A stretch of DNA of 51,076 nucleotides, taken from positions 1 through 51,076 of the forward strand of contig JBGFRR010000016.1 of NCBI GenBank assembly GCA_041695045.1. The letters are read 5' to 3'. Within the stretch, counting starts at the first letter, position 1. Every line of letters begins with the position of its first letter. The stretch is from JBGFRR01 sp041695045 (GTDB taxonomy: Bacteria; Bacteroidota; Ignavibacteria; UBA10030). The notes below the pieces were generated by a model, which was not told where the DNA came from, ran no database searches, and saw only the letters and a program-made list of their open reading frames with translations. This document shows positions 16,390 to 25,475 of this stretch, piece after piece. Made by a program: the position numbers and the translations under genes.

Positions 16390-17832
16390 TCAGTTTGCCA
16401 TCGAATCGATCAGCGTTCCTTTGCCGTCGTAGATATCGATACGCACTGCGAGCGTGCCGTCGAATCGATGCGTGGCACAGGAGAGGCACGGGTCGTACGC
16501 CCTGATCGCCATCTCGACGCGGTTCAGAATACCCTGATCGTACTTACCGTTCTTGATGACCATCTTCGCTGCCTGCTTCACGGACATGTTGATGGGAGCA
16601 TTGTTATGCGTCGTGCCGACAATCAGGTTCACGTTTGTCAACAATCCCTTTTCGTCGGTCGTGTAGTCATGAATCAACGTTCCGCGTGGAGCTTCGACGC
16701 AGCCAACACCGCGAGCCGCCCTCGGTGTCACCTTCACGCGCGTCTCGGCGCTCGTGATCATCGGATCATCGAGCAGACGGATAGCATTCTCCGCGTTGTA
16801 CAGAAGCTCGATCAAGCGCGCCCAATGATAGAGCAATGTGAGCTGAGCGGGCCGTCCAAAGTTCTTCCGGAATTCCTCCAACTCTGTTTGCGCTAACGGC
16901 GTATCAATGTAATCGCATACGTTGATACGGGCCAACGTGTTGGTTCGGTAAATCCCGTTCGGATTCTCCAGATCCATCGAGAACTTTCCCGCGCGTTTGT
17001 CGTACGGGAACTTCAAGTAGCTCCACGGCTCGATGTGCTCGCTGATGTAGTCCGTGTACTGCTCGTAGGGGAAGTCCACGAACTGTCCCTCCTTCGTCAT
17101 GAGGCGGAGTTTTCCGTCGTAGAGATCCAGCGCCCCATCGTCCTTCACAGTTCCGAGGAACCCGGTCTCGATGACGCCAAGAGATTTGACAGTATCTAAG
17201 TATTGCGGGAAGATGTTCTCTTTCGCGAAGGCGATTGAGAACTTGGCGAGGTCGAGGCACTCGTCTGCCATTTTCCGCACCTGGTCTCGTTCCCCTGAAA
17301 GCAGCGGTTTGCTGAATCCACCCGGCACAACAGCGTCAGGATGAATCGCCTTGCCCGCAAGGATTTCCAGCATCTTTGCTGCCATATGACGAACGCGCAC
17401 AACCCGCTTGGCAACATCGGGTACCTTTCCCACAATGCCGATGACATTTCGAACTGCTGGGTCGGCATCGGGACCCATCACGAAATCGGCACCGGCAAGA
17501 AAGTAGAAGTGAAGGATATGTTCTTCCATGTAAGCGATGCTGTTGCAGAGCTCGCGGAGTTTTTTCCCCGCAGGCAGCGGGTCGGCGCCAAACACCGCAT
17601 CGGTCGCTTTACCTGAAGCGAGGTGATGCGACCACGGGCACACGCCGCAGATGCGCGTGGTGATGCGCGGCATTTCCTCAACCGGCCTGCCGATGCAGAA
17701 TTTTTCAAACCCGCGCAACTCAATCACGTTGACGCGGGTATCGTGCACGTTCCCCACATCGTCAAGCTGAATCGTAACCTTTGCGTGTCCTTCGATCCGG
17801 CTGACGGGTTGAATAACGATGGTGTTTGTCAT
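16390..17832 (-). CDS. mvhA: [NiFe]-hydrogenase large subunit, Mvh type (group 3c-like)
   Basis: 480 residues. The two metal-binding motifs are intact: RICGVCPWSHH (Cys62, Cys65) near the N-terminus and DPCLSCATH (Cys449, Cys452, His455) near the C-terminus. The opening 'IVIQPVSRIEGHAKVTIQLDD' is the L0 region. The tail of about 25 residues after His455 is the peptide removed on maturation. The partners MvhG and MvhD are encoded immediately upstream (4-base overlap with mvhG). In methanogens MvhADG passes electrons from H2 to HdrA for bifurcation; here HdrA, HdrB and HdrC are in the same gene array, so the same use is likely. Confidence 0.92.
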   Translation of the reverse strand: MTNTIVIQPVSRIEGHAKVTIQLDDVGNVHDTRVNVIELRGFEKFCIGRPVEEMPRITTRICGVCPWSHHLASGKATDAVFGADPLPAGKKLRELCNSIAYMEEHILHFYFLAGADFVMGPDADPAVRNVIGIVGKVPDVAKRVVRVRHMAAKMLEILAGKAIHPDAVVPGGFSKPLLSGERDQVRKMADECLDLAKFSIAFAKENIFPQYLDTVKSLGVIETGFLGTVKDDGALDLYDGKLRLMTKEGQFVDFPYEQYTDYISEHIEPWSYLKFPYDKRAGKFSMDLENPNGIYRTNTLARINVCDYIDTPLAQTELEEFRKNFGRPAQLTLLYHWARLIELLYNAENAIRLLDDPMITSAETRVKVTPRAARGVGCVEAPRGTLIHDYTTDEKGLLTNVNLIVGTTHNNAPINMSVKQAAKMVIKNGKYDQGILNRVEMAIRAYDPCLSCATHRFDGTLAVRIDIYDGKGTLIDSMAN

Positions 17833-18770
17833 GACGGCTTCCCTCCTTTCGATGGCACGGGCCTGAGCCGACCCTGTGCGCCGGCGAAGCGATTGAACGT
17901 TGCCGCACGGTCTTCAATCTGTTTTGCGTCCAATCCGATCGAAGCCAACGCGCCCATCATATCGACCATCGGGTTGGCATTCTCGGCCAGTGGACCAAAG
18001 CACCCGCGGCATGGCATGTACGCGCGAATGCAGCGCGGCGTTCCCTCAGCACCGCCGCATCCAGCTTTCGTAGCGGGACCGAGACAGAGGAACCCTTGCT
18101 CCATGATACAGCGGACGGTGTTCATCGGCTCACCCACCTTGAAGTCAATAGGCTCAAGCGGCCGCTTGAGGTTGGAGACCGCTTTCTTTTCCCGAATGAA
18201 CGGGCACTCGTCGCACACGCTCTTGCCGCTGAGCTGGAAGGGCTTGCCTTCGAGCAGCGCTGTGACCGCCTCGACGAAAATTTCCGGCGTCGTGGGGCAG
18301 CCGGGGAGTTTTACGTCGACAGGGACGAATTCGTGGATCGCGTACACCCTATCGGTCAACGGTGGAATCTCTTCGCGCGGTATCCCGTTCATCTCCGTTG
18401 ACACGGAGTCGCGGTACACCTTCTGGAAGATCTCGTCAACCGTGTAAAGGTTCGCGAGGGCAGGTACGCCGCCGTAGCACGCGCACGAACCCATCGCAAT
18501 TAACGTTTTGCATTTCTTTCGCATCTCGTTCGCGAGAAGCTTATGCTCCTCGGTTCGGATGCCGCCCGTAATGATGCCCACATCGGCTTCCGGAATTTCG
18601 ATTTCCTTCTTCTCTCCCGTCTGACCGTAGACCTTGTGATCCATGATGACGGGCATGTGGACGATCTCGAGCTTCGAGAGGATGTCAAGCAGCGGCTCGC
18701 CGACGTCGAGGATGGTTACTTCGCATCCTCCACAGATTGTGAACCACTCTTGCGCTAGACGGACTGCCAT
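17829..18770 (-). CDS. mvhG: [NiFe]-hydrogenase small subunit, Mvh type
   Basis: 313 residues, no Tat signal, so cytoplasmic. N-terminal 'WFTICGGCEVTILDVGEPLLDIL' is the proximal-cluster start (CxxC). 'IAMGSCACYGGVPAL' and 'KLPGCPTTPEIFVEAV' give the next ligands, and further Cys (CDECPF; CLGPATKAGCGG; PCRGCFGP) bind the medial and distal clusters. It relays electrons from the active site to MvhD. The start has GGAGGG upstream and the stop overlaps mvhA. Confidence 0.92.
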   Translation of the reverse strand: MAVRLAQEWFTICGGCEVTILDVGEPLLDILSKLEIVHMPVIMDHKVYGQTGEKKEIEIPEADVGIITGGIRTEEHKLLANEMRKKCKTLIAMGSCACYGGVPALANLYTVDEIFQKVYRDSVSTEMNGIPREEIPPLTDRVYAIHEFVPVDVKLPGCPTTPEIFVEAVTALLEGKPFQLSGKSVCDECPFIREKKAVSNLKRPLEPIDFKVGEPMNTVRCIMEQGFLCLGPATKAGCGGAEGTPRCIRAYMPCRGCFGPLAENANPMVDMMGALASIGLDAKQIEDRAATFNRFAGAQGRLRPVPSKGGKPS

Positions 18771-18884
18771 AGTGCCCTCCGTTGTTTAGTGAGTATAGAT
18801 CAGTGGATTGTAGTATCGAACATTGTTGAATAGGGGCTCTTCAGAATTTGTATCGTCAAAGGCGTCTCCAAGTTGATGCCGACA

Positions 18885-19313
18885 TCAGACAGCAACACGA
18901 TACGGGCTGGGACCAACCTTCCTGACTTGCTCAACCATCTCTGTCACGACTTGTGCGAAACGCTGAGCTTCCGATGCCGAGACCCACTCGAGCCGGAAGC
19001 GCTCCGGTTCAATGCCGAAATCCTGCAACATCAATTCGATGGCTTCAGCCCGAGCTTTGGCGCGGAGGTTACCTTCGAGATAGTGACAATCGCCCGGATG
19101 ACAGCCACACACAAGCACGCCGTCCGCCCCACTCGTCAGCGCTTCGATGACGAGGTTGGGGTGAATCATGCCCGTACACTGCACGCGGATGATGCGTGAA
19201 TTGGGCGGGTACTGAATCCGCGAGGTGCCCGCGAGGTCGGCACCCGTGTACGAGCACCAATAACAGCAGAAGTTGATGATCAACGGCTCGAAGTCGTTAT
19301 TCTGATGGCTCAT
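18885..19313 (-). CDS. mvhD: Hydrogenase iron-sulfur subunit MvhD
   Basis: 142 residues with the full MvhD signature: 'FCCYWCSYTGADLAGTSR', 'RVQCTGMIHP' and 'DGVLVCGCHPGDCHY', which provide the Cys ligands of a [2Fe-2S] cluster. MvhD is the adaptor that joins MvhAG to HdrA. It is separated from mvhG by 114 bases without a visible gene. A second copy of this domain is the N-terminal part of the FlxD-FlxC-like fusion at 29298-30707, so two electron inputs could dock on the same HdrA. Confidence 0.93.
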   Translation of the reverse strand: MSHQNNDFEPLIINFCCYWCSYTGADLAGTSRIQYPPNSRIIRVQCTGMIHPNLVIEALTSGADGVLVCGCHPGDCHYLEGNLRAKARAEAIELMLQDFGIEPERFRLEWVSASEAQRFAQVVTEMVEQVRKVGPSPYRVAV

Positions 19314-19325
19314 GGCACATTCCTC

Positions 19326-19994
19326 CTACATCACAGCTCCGAGAATCCACAGGCAACCCACAAGGAGACACGCCACACCCGTGATGCCCTGAAACCAGAC
19401 GATCGCGTTCTTCCTCTTGACCGCCACAACAACGTTCGCCAGCAGATACGCACAAGTCGCCATCGCGATGATCGTTCCGATTCCAAACAGAAGGATATAG
19501 AGCGACGCCGCGAACACTGAACCAGCGATAGCCATAGGAATGATGACCAGCACGGATGCCGTTCCCGCTAAGCCATGCGCAGCACCCACGAGAACCATCG
19601 AGTGCGTGTGATGGTGATCGGTTCGCTCCTCGTGCGAGTGAAAGTGCATGTGCTCCACACCGTCGTGCGTATGGCGATGAATGTGGATGCGTTTGCGGCA
19701 AACAAGATAGCGCATTGCCCATATTCCAAGAGCGACCAGCATGACTCCGACGCCGACCTCCGCTACGGTTTCCATGAGGGGAGTGATGACAAGTTTGAGA
19801 GTCATAACAGCCAGACCAAAGACCAACAGGGCTATCGTATGACCCAATGCCCACCGTACGCCGAACAGCGCGGCCCGTGTGGGCTTTGGATTCCGGCTGA
19901 CAAACACGCTGACCGCTGCTACGTGATCGGTATCAAACGCATGCAGCGCGCCAAGTGTGAGACCGGCAAGGACCGCCAGAATGGCTTCATTCAT
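19326..19994 (-). CDS. Nickel transporter (NicO/UreH-like)
   Basis: 222 residues, six membrane spans. 'LGALHAFDTDHVAAVSVFVSR' has the HxxxDH metal-selectivity motif of NiCoT/UreH-type permeases, and 'FGVRWALGHTIALLVFG' the second conserved element. A His-rich loop ('HIHRHTHDGVEHMHFHSHEE' and 'DHHHTH', residues about 100-130) likely handles the metal. Placed twelve bases upstream of mvhD, it most likely supplies Ni for the [NiFe]-hydrogenase. Cobalt cannot be excluded from sequence alone. Confidence 0.85.
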   Translation of the reverse strand: MNEAILAVLAGLTLGALHAFDTDHVAAVSVFVSRNPKPTRAALFGVRWALGHTIALLVFGLAVMTLKLVITPLMETVAEVGVGVMLVALGIWAMRYLVCRKRIHIHRHTHDGVEHMHFHSHEERTDHHHTHSMVLVGAAHGLAGTASVLVIIPMAIAGSVFAASLYILLFGIGTIIAMATCAYLLANVVVAVKRKNAIVWFQGITGVACLLVGCLWILGAVM

Positions 19995-20025
19995 TGTTGT
20001 CTATTTCTATGACGCCTGTTCAACT

Positions 20026-21816
20026 CTACCACCGCACCGGCACCGGTTCGTTGTTTTGGACATACTGAGCCTTCATTCCTTCCAGTCGCGCCTCGAGCTG
20101 TCTCAACTCATCGGTGATCTCCTGAGGGAGCCTGTCGCTGTACTGCTTGTAGAATTCCTCCAGTTCGCGGACGGCATTCAGCCAGCCCGGCACATCCACA
20201 GAATTGAGTTCATCCATCGCGCCCGGCGTTAACTCCAGACCACTCAAGTCAATGCCAGTGGGGGTCGGGAGATAACCGATGGGTGTTTCGATTGCCTCCC
20301 CCTTTCCGCGAGCGCGATCCACAGCCCACTTCAACACGCGCGCATTTTCTCCGTAGCCGGGCCAGAGGAAATTTCCTTCTGCATCTTTGCGGAACCAGTT
20401 GACGCGGAAAATCTGCGGCGGCTTCTTCAACCGCTTTCCCATCTCCAACCAATGTCTGAAATAATCGCCCATGTGGTAGCCGCAGAACGGAAGCATCGCC
20501 ATCGGGTCGCGGCGCTTGACACCGACGCGACCGACTGCTGCCGCGGTCGTCTCCGCGCCCATGCCTGAGCCCATGAACACACCGTGCTGCCAGCTCAACG
20601 CTTGCATCACCAACGGCACGACTGCTGAGCGACGGCTGCCGAAGATGATTGCCGAAATCGGCACACCCTGCGGGTCTTCCCAGTGCGGCGAGATCGTTGG
20701 GCATTGCCGCAGCGGTGTGGTGAAGCGCGAATTCGGGTGCGCCACCGGCTCGCCGTTCGGTTTCCATGGCTCTCCCTTCCAGTTGATCAGCCCCTCCATG
20801 GGTTCGGTGCCGATGCCTTCCCACCACGGCTCGTTCGATGGCGTAAGTCCGACGTTGGTGAAGAACGAATTACGCTTGAGCATCTCCATAGCAACGGGAT
20901 TCGTGTGAGGTCCTGTGGCCGGAGCGACGCCGAACATTCCCGCTTCGGGATTGATGGCGCGCAGCTGTCCTTCTTCGTCAATGAACAGCCACGCGATGTC
21001 ATCGCCGACCGTCCAGACTTTGTAGCCTTTGAGCGCCGGCAGCATCATCGCGAAGTTCGTCTTGCCGGAAGCACTGGGGAACGCCGCAGCAACGTAGGTG
21101 ATCTCACCGTCCGGCTCCTCGAATCCGATGATCAGCATATGCTCGGCCATCCATCCTTCCTGACGCGCAAGCCAGCTTGCGATGCGCAGCGAAAAGCATT
21201 TCTTGCCGAGCAGCGCATTGCCGCCATAGCCGGAGCCGTAACTCCAGATCAGTTGCTCTTCTGGGAAGTGGAGAATGTATCGCCGCTCAGGAGAGAGGTC
21301 GCCGACGGAATGTAAACCCGGAACGACATTCTTCGTCTTTTCCAGATGCTCTAACGCCGGCTTGCCCACCCGCGTCATAATGTGGATGCTGGCAGCAACG
21401 TAGAGACTATCGGTCGCTTGAACGCCAACGCGGCTGTACGGCGAACCGACCGGACCCATCAAGTAGGGGATGACATACATCGTGCGTCCCTTCATAGAGC
21501 CGCGGAACAGCGCTCCCACCTTCTCCTTTGCTTCCGTAGGGTCCATCCAGTTGTTATTCGCACCGGCATCGTCGCGATTGCGTGTGCAGATAAATGTGAG
21601 ATGCTCGGTGCGTGCAACGTCTTGCGGGTGGCTCCGGTGGAGATAGCAGTTGGGATACGTCTGCGGATTGAGTGCGAGAAACGTCCCATCCCGCAGCGCG
21701 TGTTCGATCAAGCGGTCGAATTCTTGCTGCGAGCCATCGCACCAGTAGACGGTGTCGGGTGTCGTCAATGCAGCTGACTGTTCCACCCATTCGTTCAAAT
21801 TATATTGTTGGTTCAT
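20026..21816 (-). CDS. pckG: Phosphoenolpyruvate carboxykinase (GTP)
   Basis: 596 residues, the usual length of the GTP-dependent enzyme, which interconverts oxaloacetate and phosphoenolpyruvate plus CO2. Visible signatures: 'GPVGSPYSRVGVQATDSLYV', 'WSYGSGYGGNALLGKKCFSL' (metal and substrate loops), the P-loop 'FPSASGKTN' (about 246-254) and 'WTVGDDIAWLF'. In most GTP enzymes the P-loop reads FPSACGKTN with a hyper-reactive Cys; here residue 250 is Ser. It follows fumarate reductase in the same direction, so it fits either the gluconeogenic branch or, in reverse, anaplerosis to C4 acids for fumarate respiration or a reductive TCA cycle. Confidence 0.96.
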   Translation of the reverse strand: MNQQYNLNEWVEQSAALTTPDTVYWCDGSQQEFDRLIEHALRDGTFLALNPQTYPNCYLHRSHPQDVARTEHLTFICTRNRDDAGANNNWMDPTEAKEKVGALFRGSMKGRTMYVIPYLMGPVGSPYSRVGVQATDSLYVAASIHIMTRVGKPALEHLEKTKNVVPGLHSVGDLSPERRYILHFPEEQLIWSYGSGYGGNALLGKKCFSLRIASWLARQEGWMAEHMLIIGFEEPDGEITYVAAAFPSASGKTNFAMMLPALKGYKVWTVGDDIAWLFIDEEGQLRAINPEAGMFGVAPATGPHTNPVAMEMLKRNSFFTNVGLTPSNEPWWEGIGTEPMEGLINWKGEPWKPNGEPVAHPNSRFTTPLRQCPTISPHWEDPQGVPISAIIFGSRRSAVVPLVMQALSWQHGVFMGSGMGAETTAAAVGRVGVKRRDPMAMLPFCGYHMGDYFRHWLEMGKRLKKPPQIFRVNWFRKDAEGNFLWPGYGENARVLKWAVDRARGKGEAIETPIGYLPTPTGIDLSGLELTPGAMDELNSVDVPGWLNAVRELEEFYKQYSDRLPQEITDELRQLEARLEGMKAQYVQNNEPVPVRW

Positions 21817-21882
21817 AGTGATCCTCGATGTTGAATGTGAACACGTTCGTCCCCCAGACCGCTGACGATTTGTGCATACCTC

Positions 21883-23520
21883 TTATCCAACCGGCACCGC
21901 TCCTTTGCGGCGAATCTTACTCACCGCAGACGTGTAGTCGGGCAAGATGAGCGGTGCGACCCGTTCGCTGCCGTTTCCTGTCGCGATGAGTTCCCGGTGG
22001 TACTCCTCAACATGTTTGAGCGAAAGAGAACCCAGCGTTACTCGTGAAGACGCAAGCGCGGCGTTTTTCCCGGAGCGACGTCCATAGACCAGAATATCGA
22101 GGAGCGAATTTCCCATCAATCGATTCCTGCCGTGCACGCCGCCGCTTGCCTCGCCCGCCACGTAGAGACCCGGTATGCCCGTTTCGCAGCGCTCATTGAT
22201 ACGAATACCCCCGTTTTGATAATGCTGCGTCGGGTAGACAAGGATTGGCTCTTTGGTGATATCAATATTGTAGCGTTTGTACTGACGAACCATCGCCGGG
22301 ATGGCTCGCGCTGTTGTGCCGGCTCCGCGCTTGATATCAATCATCGGTGTGTCGAGCCAGACTCCGAACATTCCCGTGGGAGTCATCACACCACGGTTTC
22401 GCTTAGTACATTCACAAATGATTGCCGCCGAGACGAGGTCACGCGTCTCGAGTTCATTGACGAACTGCTCGCCGTCAACGTTGATCAACTGCGCCCCCAA
22501 CCCGCGCACCTTTTCGGTGACGAGTTGACCTAGTATCTGTTCGGGATACGCGACCCCTGTCGGATGGTACTGAACGGTGTCCATGAACTTCAACGATGCC
22601 CCCGCTCGATAAGCGAGAACAATGCCGTCGGCAGTCGCGCCGTAATGATTCGTCGTTGGGAATCCTTGCACATGCAGTCGACCCATGCCGCCCGTGGCAA
22701 TGACGGTACAGTGAGCGTGTACGACGAAGAATTCTTCCGTCTCAAGATCGTAGAGAACAGCACCAGCACACTGGCCTGAATCGTCCAAGAGGAGTTCGAC
22801 CGCGGGAGAAAACTCCAATACCCTCACCCCCTGATTTCTTGCTTCGTCGCGCAGCACGCGCATAATCTCCATGCCCGTGTAATCTCTGCAAGAATGCATT
22901 CGCTTGCGCGATGTTCCACCGCCGTGCACTGTGCGCATCGTGCCATCCGGTTCTTTGTCGAACATGACACCCAGCTGTTCCAGCCAGCGAATAATTCCCG
23001 GCGCGTCCGTTACAAGCGCCCGTGCCAATTCAGAAACGTTGACAAATCCGCCCCCGCCGACCAGGTCGAGGTAATGCCGGGCTGGTGAATCATTCTCTTT
23101 ATCCGCTGCCTGAATCCCTCCCTGCGCCATGATGGTATTGGAATCACCCCAGCGAAGTTTGGTTGCCAGCAGGACTTGCACTCCGTGTTCCTGAGCGGTA
23201 AGGGCAGCAGCGGTCCCGGCTCCACCACCACCCAGGATGAGGACATCGGTATCATAATCAATACGGTCTAGGTTGAATGCAGCCGGGTCGATGCGGCTGC
23301 GAGCCTCAAGCAGGTCGGCCAGTTCGTGCGGAACACGGTCGCCCTTGTTCGCTCCAACCGACAGTGCCCGGAAGCTCTCGGCCCGATAGTCCGGATGGAA
23401 GCCTTCCAACATCTGCTGTTTCTCAGCCAGGGACATGCGAAGCATGCTTTCTTTTAACCGGCGGGCCCGCGTTGTTTCAACACGGTTGAGCGACTCTTGC
23501 ATACATTCGGGATAAGGCAT
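21883..23520 (-). CDS. Fumarate reductase/succinate dehydrogenase flavoprotein (soluble, TfrA-like)
   Basis: 545 residues. FAD-binding 'DVLILGGGGAGTAAALTAQE' at about 90-110, catalytic-loop His in 'VQYHPTGVAYPE', 'GVMTPTGMFGVWLD' and the C-terminal 'IPGLYVAGEASGGVHGRNRL' and 'GNSLLDILVYGRRSG'. It starts MPYPECMQ with AAGGAGCC upstream. There is a 60-80 residue N-terminal extension before the FAD domain. No signal peptide and no membrane-anchor gene nearby; the next gene upstream is its iron-sulfur partner, then HdrB and HdrC. This resembles thiol:fumarate reductase of methanogens, where the electron donor is an Hdr-type module and not quinone. Likely direction: fumarate to succinate; inferred from context. 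Confidence 0.88.
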   Translation of the reverse strand: MPYPECMQESLNRVETTRARRLKESMLRMSLAEKQQMLEGFHPDYRAESFRALSVGANKGDRVPHELADLLEARSRIDPAAFNLDRIDYDTDVLILGGGGAGTAAALTAQEHGVQVLLATKLRWGDSNTIMAQGGIQAADKENDSPARHYLDLVGGGGFVNVSELARALVTDAPGIIRWLEQLGVMFDKEPDGTMRTVHGGGTSRKRMHSCRDYTGMEIMRVLRDEARNQGVRVLEFSPAVELLLDDSGQCAGAVLYDLETEEFFVVHAHCTVIATGGMGRLHVQGFPTTNHYGATADGIVLAYRAGASLKFMDTVQYHPTGVAYPEQILGQLVTEKVRGLGAQLINVDGEQFVNELETRDLVSAAIICECTKRNRGVMTPTGMFGVWLDTPMIDIKRGAGTTARAIPAMVRQYKRYNIDITKEPILVYPTQHYQNGGIRINERCETGIPGLYVAGEASGGVHGRNRLMGNSLLDILVYGRRSGKNAALASSRVTLGSLSLKHVEEYHRELIATGNGSERVAPLILPDYTSAVSKIRRKGAVPVG

Positions 23521-23534
23521 GGCATCAGGCTCCT

Positions 23535-24293
23535 TTAGTCTTCTTTCTTCGCCGGAACAACCTCCTCCGGCTCAATATCGCGCTGGGAGTACAGCGACTC
23601 GAATTCCTGCTGGCTCATTCGTTGCAATGATGAGAGTTCTTCATCGAACCGTCCCTCTCCGATTTCTGCCAATCGTTGCGTGAGATGCATAGCGAGCGGC
23701 TGCCGGTACCGTCCGTACAGTCGCCTGCCTAACTGGGCGACGTGGTAGTGAGCGATCTCCGCCGGACAGCGGCTGGCACATAAGCCGCACTGTAAACAGT
23801 CGAACGAGAGGTCGGCCACTCGGTCAACCTCTCCACGCTGTGCCGCGGCAATGTAACGCATCACATCGAGATCCTGCGGACAGACCTTGCGGCAGGTGTT
23901 GCACTGCAGGCAACGGAGGATTTCCGGATAGAAGCGGATAAACACCTCGCCGGTGGGGCGCAACTCTACAATGTCGTACGTCGCCTTCTGCGCAGGATAG
24001 AACGGAATCTGGGTCAGGTACATATTCTCTTCGATCATCGTCTGGCAGGCAAGGCCAATCTTCAGACGATAGTCGCCGGCGGTACGATACACGGTGGCAC
24101 ACGCACCACAGAATCCACCACGACAACCAACGCCCCGTATGAGTCGATAACCGGCATACTCCAGTGCCTTCAAGATCGTGAGACCTTCGGGGACGGAGTA
24201 ACGCTTCCCGGCAAAGGCAACACCGATCATGCGAGGCTGGATCTCCTCCTGGGTTTCGGTTCGTTTCAGTGTAGCGTCAACGATAGTGTCCAT
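23535..24293 (-). CDS. Fumarate reductase iron-sulfur subunit (TfrB N-terminal type)
   Basis: 252 residues. The N-terminal half is a plant-type [2Fe-2S] domain: 'GVGCRGGFCGACATVYR' plus 'GLACQT'. The C-terminal half has two ferredoxin motifs, 'CLQCNTCRKVCPQDL' and 'CLQCGLCASRCPAEI', both of [4Fe-4S] type. A helical tail of about 70 residues (QRLAEIGEGRFDEELSSLQR) follows. In methanogen TfrB this region continues into an HdrB-like CCG domain; here that part is a separate gene (24624-25472), two genes upstream. Immediate neighbour of the flavoprotein, 14 bases apart. Confidence 0.88.
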   Translation of the reverse strand: MDTIVDATLKRTETQEEIQPRMIGVAFAGKRYSVPEGLTILKALEYAGYRLIRGVGCRGGFCGACATVYRTAGDYRLKIGLACQTMIEENMYLTQIPFYPAQKATYDIVELRPTGEVFIRFYPEILRCLQCNTCRKVCPQDLDVMRYIAAAQRGEVDRVADLSFDCLQCGLCASRCPAEIAHYHVAQLGRRLYGRYRQPLAMHLTQRLAEIGEGRFDEELSSLQRMSQQEFESLYSQRDIEPEEVVPAKKED

Positions 24294-24302
24294 AGGCGCA
24301 TC

Positions 24303-24605
24303 TCAAGTCGATAGTTTTTCTTCCACGCTCAGTACTTTATCTTCCATTGTTTGATCGCGATCGGTTCGCGTGCCGATTTTCACGAAACTGGAGATTCTCG
24401 GCACGCCACTCTGGTGAATCACTTCATGGCAACGCCGAATGGCAGCCATGACGTCATCCCACTCGCCCTCGATGTTTGTTCCGTGTGCGTGGAGATGAAT
24501 CTTCAGTCCGGCCGCCTTGAGGATTTTCTCGCACTCGGCGACATACCGAGAGACCGAGACTCCGACCCCAAGCGGAATCAATGAGAAGTCAGCAATTACT
24601 TTCAT
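24303..24605 (-). CDS. MTH1187-family thiamine-binding protein
   Basis: 100 residues. 'IADFSLIPLGVGVSVSRYVA' at the N-terminus, 'HAHGTNIEGEWDDVMAAIRR' and 'HEVIHQSGVPRISSFVKIGTRTDR' are the three conserved blocks of the MTH1187/YkoF-like family (formerly DUF77), which form a ferredoxin-like fold that binds thiamine. It lies between fumarate reductase B and hdrB in a tight operon with the thiamine-diphosphate enzyme KorAB, so a link to cofactor supply is plausible but unproven. Confidence 0.85.
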   Translation of the reverse strand: MKVIADFSLIPLGVGVSVSRYVAECEKILKAAGLKIHLHAHGTNIEGEWDDVMAAIRRCHEVIHQSGVPRISSFVKIGTRTDRDQTMEDKVLSVEEKLST

Positions 24606-24623
24606 AACGTTCTCCAGGTATCC

Positions 24624-25472
24624 TCACGTTATCGCTTTCTCTAGCCGGTCCGGGCGCAGACCGAGTTTTTGCAGATCGATGCCTAACGCCATGCCAAGAA
24701 TCTGCGTAAAGTACAGAACCGACATCGGTGTATGATCCAGGCCCAGATGTGTAATGTTGTATGAACAGAGCGGACAGGTCGTAACGAGCATCTGCGCTCC
24801 CACCTGAGCAGCACGTTGAACAATCGTCTGCGAGCATTGACGGGCAAGTTCCGGTTTGTTGACTGCAAGGAACGAGCCGCAGCACTCGGTCTTCCACGGA
24901 AAATCCACCACCGTGCAGCCGAGTGTCTGAAGTAAATCTTCCAGAATCGTCGGCTGTTCCGGGTCATCCATGCTGATTTCTTCTGAGGGTCGCAGCAACA
25001 AACAGCCGTAGTAGGGAGCGACATGCATGCCTTGAATGCTCTCAATCAAGCTCCCTGCGGCGAGCTTTCTCCCGATTGCCTCATAACCGATATCGTCCCG
25101 TAGTACTTCCAGGAGATGCACTACCTTCACCTCGGCGCGGTAAGGCTCTTCCAGAAATTCAGAAACGATGGAGCGTTTCTGAAGGTCATTTTGCAGTGTG
25201 AAGTGCGTACGTTTGAGTGTGTTGTAGCAGAATGTGCAGAGTGTCATCAGTTTCTGTGCGGGATCGGTTCGCTGAGCCTGCACTAGGATGCGTGCCGGCG
25301 CAAGCAGCGGCATCAGGTTCTCCGTCGTCTGCGGGAAGAGTCCGCCGCAACAGGTGAAGTCCGTCAACTCCACCAATTCGATGTCGAGCGCTGAGGCCAC
25401 TTCCCTGGCCGATCGGTCAAAGTCCTGTGCAACAGTGCGCAGCGTGCAACCGGGATAATAGAGCAGTTTCAT
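24624..25472 (-). CDS. hdrB: Heterodisulfide reductase subunit B-like protein
   Basis: 282 residues with two complete CCG motifs: Cys9, Cys41-Cys42 (TCCGG), Cys79/Cys82 (CTFC), and again Cys157, Cys197-Cys198 (ECCGS), Cys233/Cys236 (CPLC). In HdrB these bind two non-cubane [4Fe-4S] clusters that reduce disulfides. In bacteria lacking CoM/CoB the electron acceptor of HdrB is unknown. Here hdrBC sits beside fumarate reductase, which suggests that reduced HdrBC hands electrons to FrdAB. hdrC is directly upstream, three bases away. Confidence 0.93.
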   Translation of the reverse strand: MKLLYYPGCTLRTVAQDFDRSAREVASALDIELVELTDFTCCGGLFPQTTENLMPLLAPARILVQAQRTDPAQKLMTLCTFCYNTLKRTHFTLQNDLQKRSIVSEFLEEPYRAEVKVVHLLEVLRDDIGYEAIGRKLAAGSLIESIQGMHVAPYYGCLLLRPSEEISMDDPEQPTILEDLLQTLGCTVVDFPWKTECCGSFLAVNKPELARQCSQTIVQRAAQVGAQMLVTTCPLCSYNITHLGLDHTPMSVLYFTQILGMALGIDLQKLGLRPDRLEKAIT

Positions 25473-25475
25473 TGA

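Noticed and set aside
17623..18447. Plus-strand open frame of 274 codons
   Set aside because: Antisense to mvhG/mvhA; no ribosome site and no recognisable domain.
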